The notes beneath the pieces are model-generated. The model was not told the DNA's origin and did not search any database. It was given only the letters and a program-made list of their open reading frames with translations. From contig NZ_SDLI01000006.1 of the NCBI RefSeq assembly GCF_004123195.1, forward strand, positions 310,001 through 374,000: a stretch of 64,000 nt of DNA, given 5' to 3'. This stretch comes from Ammoniphilus sp. CFH 90114. Lineage in GTDB: Bacteria; Bacillota; Bacilli; Aneurinibacillales; RAOX-1. A program made the translations under genes and the position numbers. Below, piece after piece: positions 62,881 to 64,000 of this stretch; positions within the stretch are counted from its first letter, which is position 1; every line of letters begins with the position of its first letter.

Positions 62881-63654
62881 TTACTCGCCCAAAAACGTTG
62901 GTTCCCTCTTCTCTAAGAAGGCATTCGTTCCTTCATACTTATCCCTTGTTCCGAACAAGATGGCTTGCAAAGACTTTTCTAAAGCTAACCCTGTATCAAG
63001 ATCGGTTCGGATACTTTCATTCAGAGCAATCTTGGCCATCCTGACGGCAATTGGGGGCTGATTCGCAATCTTCGTGGCTAATTCATTGACTTTACCCATG
63101 AGTTCCTGATGGGGGACGCAATAGTTAATCAGTCCGATTCGATAAGCTTCTTCTGCGTCAATCATATCACCTGTGAATATCAGTTCCTTTGCTTTAGCTA
63201 AACCAATCAGTTTAGCTAATTGCTGTGTTCCCCCGCCCGCAGGCAGAATCCCAACCTTCACTTCGGGTTGGCCAAACCGAGCTCGCTCACTAGCAATTCG
63301 GATATCACAGGCCGTCATAAGCTCACAACCGCCTCCTAGTGCATAGCCGTTAACAGCTGCAATGGTAGGTTTGCTGGATTTGTACACTTCCCTTAGTACA
63401 TCTTGAACAGCTACACCACTATAGATGTCAGTTGGTTTTCGATCACGTATCCATTGTAAATCGGCTCCCGCTACAAAAGCTTTCTCACCTGCTCCTGTGA
63501 TCACGATCACTCGCACATCAGGATTATCGTTTAGCTGCCTCATGGCCTGCCCCAACTCATTCCAACTTTCAGCATTCATCGCGTTATGGACTTCCGGTCG
63601 ATTAATCGTGATGGTTGCGATAAAATTTTGGATGTCAATTAACAAATCGCTCAT
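62881..63654 (-). CDS. Enoyl-CoA hydratase/isomerase family protein
   Basis: 257 residues, crotonase fold. CoA-binding and oxyanion-hole blocks: GAGEKAFVAGADLQWI and AAVNGYALGGGCELMTACDIRIAS; catalytic Glu in FGQPEVKVGILPAGGG. It hydrates 2-enoyl-CoA in beta-oxidation. ATG 63654 has GAGGAAG upstream; ATG 63666 abuts the AGAGGG. It follows a 3-hydroxyacyl-CoA dehydrogenase gene by 16 nt, giving consecutive beta-oxidation steps. Confidence 0.93.
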   Translation of the reverse strand: MSDLLIDIQNFIATITINRPEVHNAMNAESWNELGQAMRQLNDNPDVRVIVITGAGEKAFVAGADLQWIRDRKPTDIYSGVAVQDVLREVYKSSKPTIAAVNGYALGGGCELMTACDIRIASERARFGQPEVKVGILPAGGGTQQLAKLIGLAKAKELIFTGDMIDAEEAYRIGLINYCVPHQELMGKVNELATKIANQPPIAVRMAKIALNESIRTDLDTGLALEKSLQAILFGTRDKYEGTNAFLEKREPTFLGE

Positions 63655-63670
63655 TCGCTTCCTCATCCCT

Positions 63671-64000
63671 CTATGATTGGTTGTAGTCGTAAACCCCTTT
63701 TCCTGTTTTTCGACCGAGTCTGCCCGCTTTCACATACTTGACTAATAAAGGACTTGGACGGAATCTCTCGCCTAATGTCTGGTGCATATATTCCAAGTTC
63801 TTTAACCTGGTATCAAGCCCAACCAAATCTCCTAATTTGAACGGTCCCATTGGATAATTCAACCCTAGTTCGATGGCCCGATCGATCTCCTCTGCTGTAC
63901 CTACACCTTCCATTAGCATATGAAAGGCTTCATTTCCTACGAGACTGCTGATTCGGCTGGTGACAAAGCCCGGAAACTCGTTGATCATAACCGACTCCTT
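63671..64000 (-). CDS. 3-hydroxyacyl-CoA dehydrogenase, C-terminal part (5' end outside window)
   Basis: 110 codons of the C-terminal domain, open to the window edge: KESVMINEFPGFVTSRI, EGVGTAEEIDRAIELGLNYP, MGPFKLGDLVGLD, and RKTGKGVYDYNQ at the end. The NAD-binding half and active-site His lie outside. Works next to enoyl-CoA hydratase in fatty-acid or butanoyl-CoA oxidation. Confidence 0.92.
   Translation of the reverse strand, partial: KESVMINEFPGFVTSRISSLVGNEAFHMLMEGVGTAEEIDRAIELGLNYPMGPFKLGDLVGLDTRLKNLEYMHQTLGERFRPSPLLVKYVKAGRLGRKTGKGVYDYNQS

Overview
The window is about 64 kb of a low-GC, Gram-positive, endospore-forming bacterium of the order Bacillales. This rests on strong AGGAGG-type ribosome sites, frequent TTG/GTG starts, a YjcZ-family mini-protein, a KinB-like sporulation kinase, a complete BceRS-BceAB module, VanW, a WalR-type box and a yybP-ykoY manganese riboswitch. 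I cannot name the genus. No rRNA, tRNA, insertion sequence, prophage or CRISPR array was seen. Both ends cut a gene (dppC at the left, a 3-hydroxyacyl-CoA dehydrogenase at the right).

Layout. 1-4.2 kb: D-Ala-D-Ala dipeptidase plus peptide ABC importer. 4.3-8.5 kb: KinB-like kinase with an ATP-dependent DNA ligase, a double DUF2294 protein, a YjcZ mini-protein and a Dabb protein. 8.5-17.7 kb: a sigma-54-controlled catabolic locus, with a five-gene minus-strand operon (FluG-like amidohydrolase, APC permease, M20 amidohydrolase, glutamine-synthetase-like ligase, class I amidotransferase) divergent from its RocR-like activator and a class III aminotransferase. The gene set resembles a gamma-glutamylation route for an amine or amino acid. 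17.7-22.7 kb: phosphoesterase, hairpin repeats, a YfjL-like protein with a possible frameshifted partner, a PheC-like binding protein, an HPr-like protein and a metallo-hydrolase. 22.8-31.3 kb: a second peptide importer operon with a D-amino-acid aminotransferase and a cytosolic class-A-beta-lactamase-like hydrolase, facing a LysR regulator. 31.3-41.7 kb: assorted metabolism, a 27-bp-repeat protein, a second hairpin-repeat cluster, and a methionine sulfoxide reductase whose catalytic residue is encoded by in-frame UGA. 42.1-44.5 kb: polar amino-acid ABC importer. 44.5-59.9 kb: envelope functions (VanW, PAP2 phosphatases, lipid glycosyltransferase, Bce module, NlpC/P60 hydrolase, two related transporters). 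60-64 kb: a carotenoid-desaturase-like oxidoreductase, a ribbon-helix-helix/PIN toxin-antitoxin pair and fatty-acid oxidation genes.

The most notable observation is a probable selenocysteine-containing MsrA (UGA at 37558-37560, minus strand). Immediately downstream is a hairpin with the spacing and GGU-type loop of a bacterial SECIS element. A conventional gene caller would report only a truncated MsrA. Other strong regulatory finds are the sigma-54 promoter with two upstream elements, an Mn2+ riboswitch ahead of a PAP2-type membrane phosphatase, a BceR-type operator and a WalR box. Two separate loci plus VanW point to an organism that scavenges or remodels D-amino-acid peptides.
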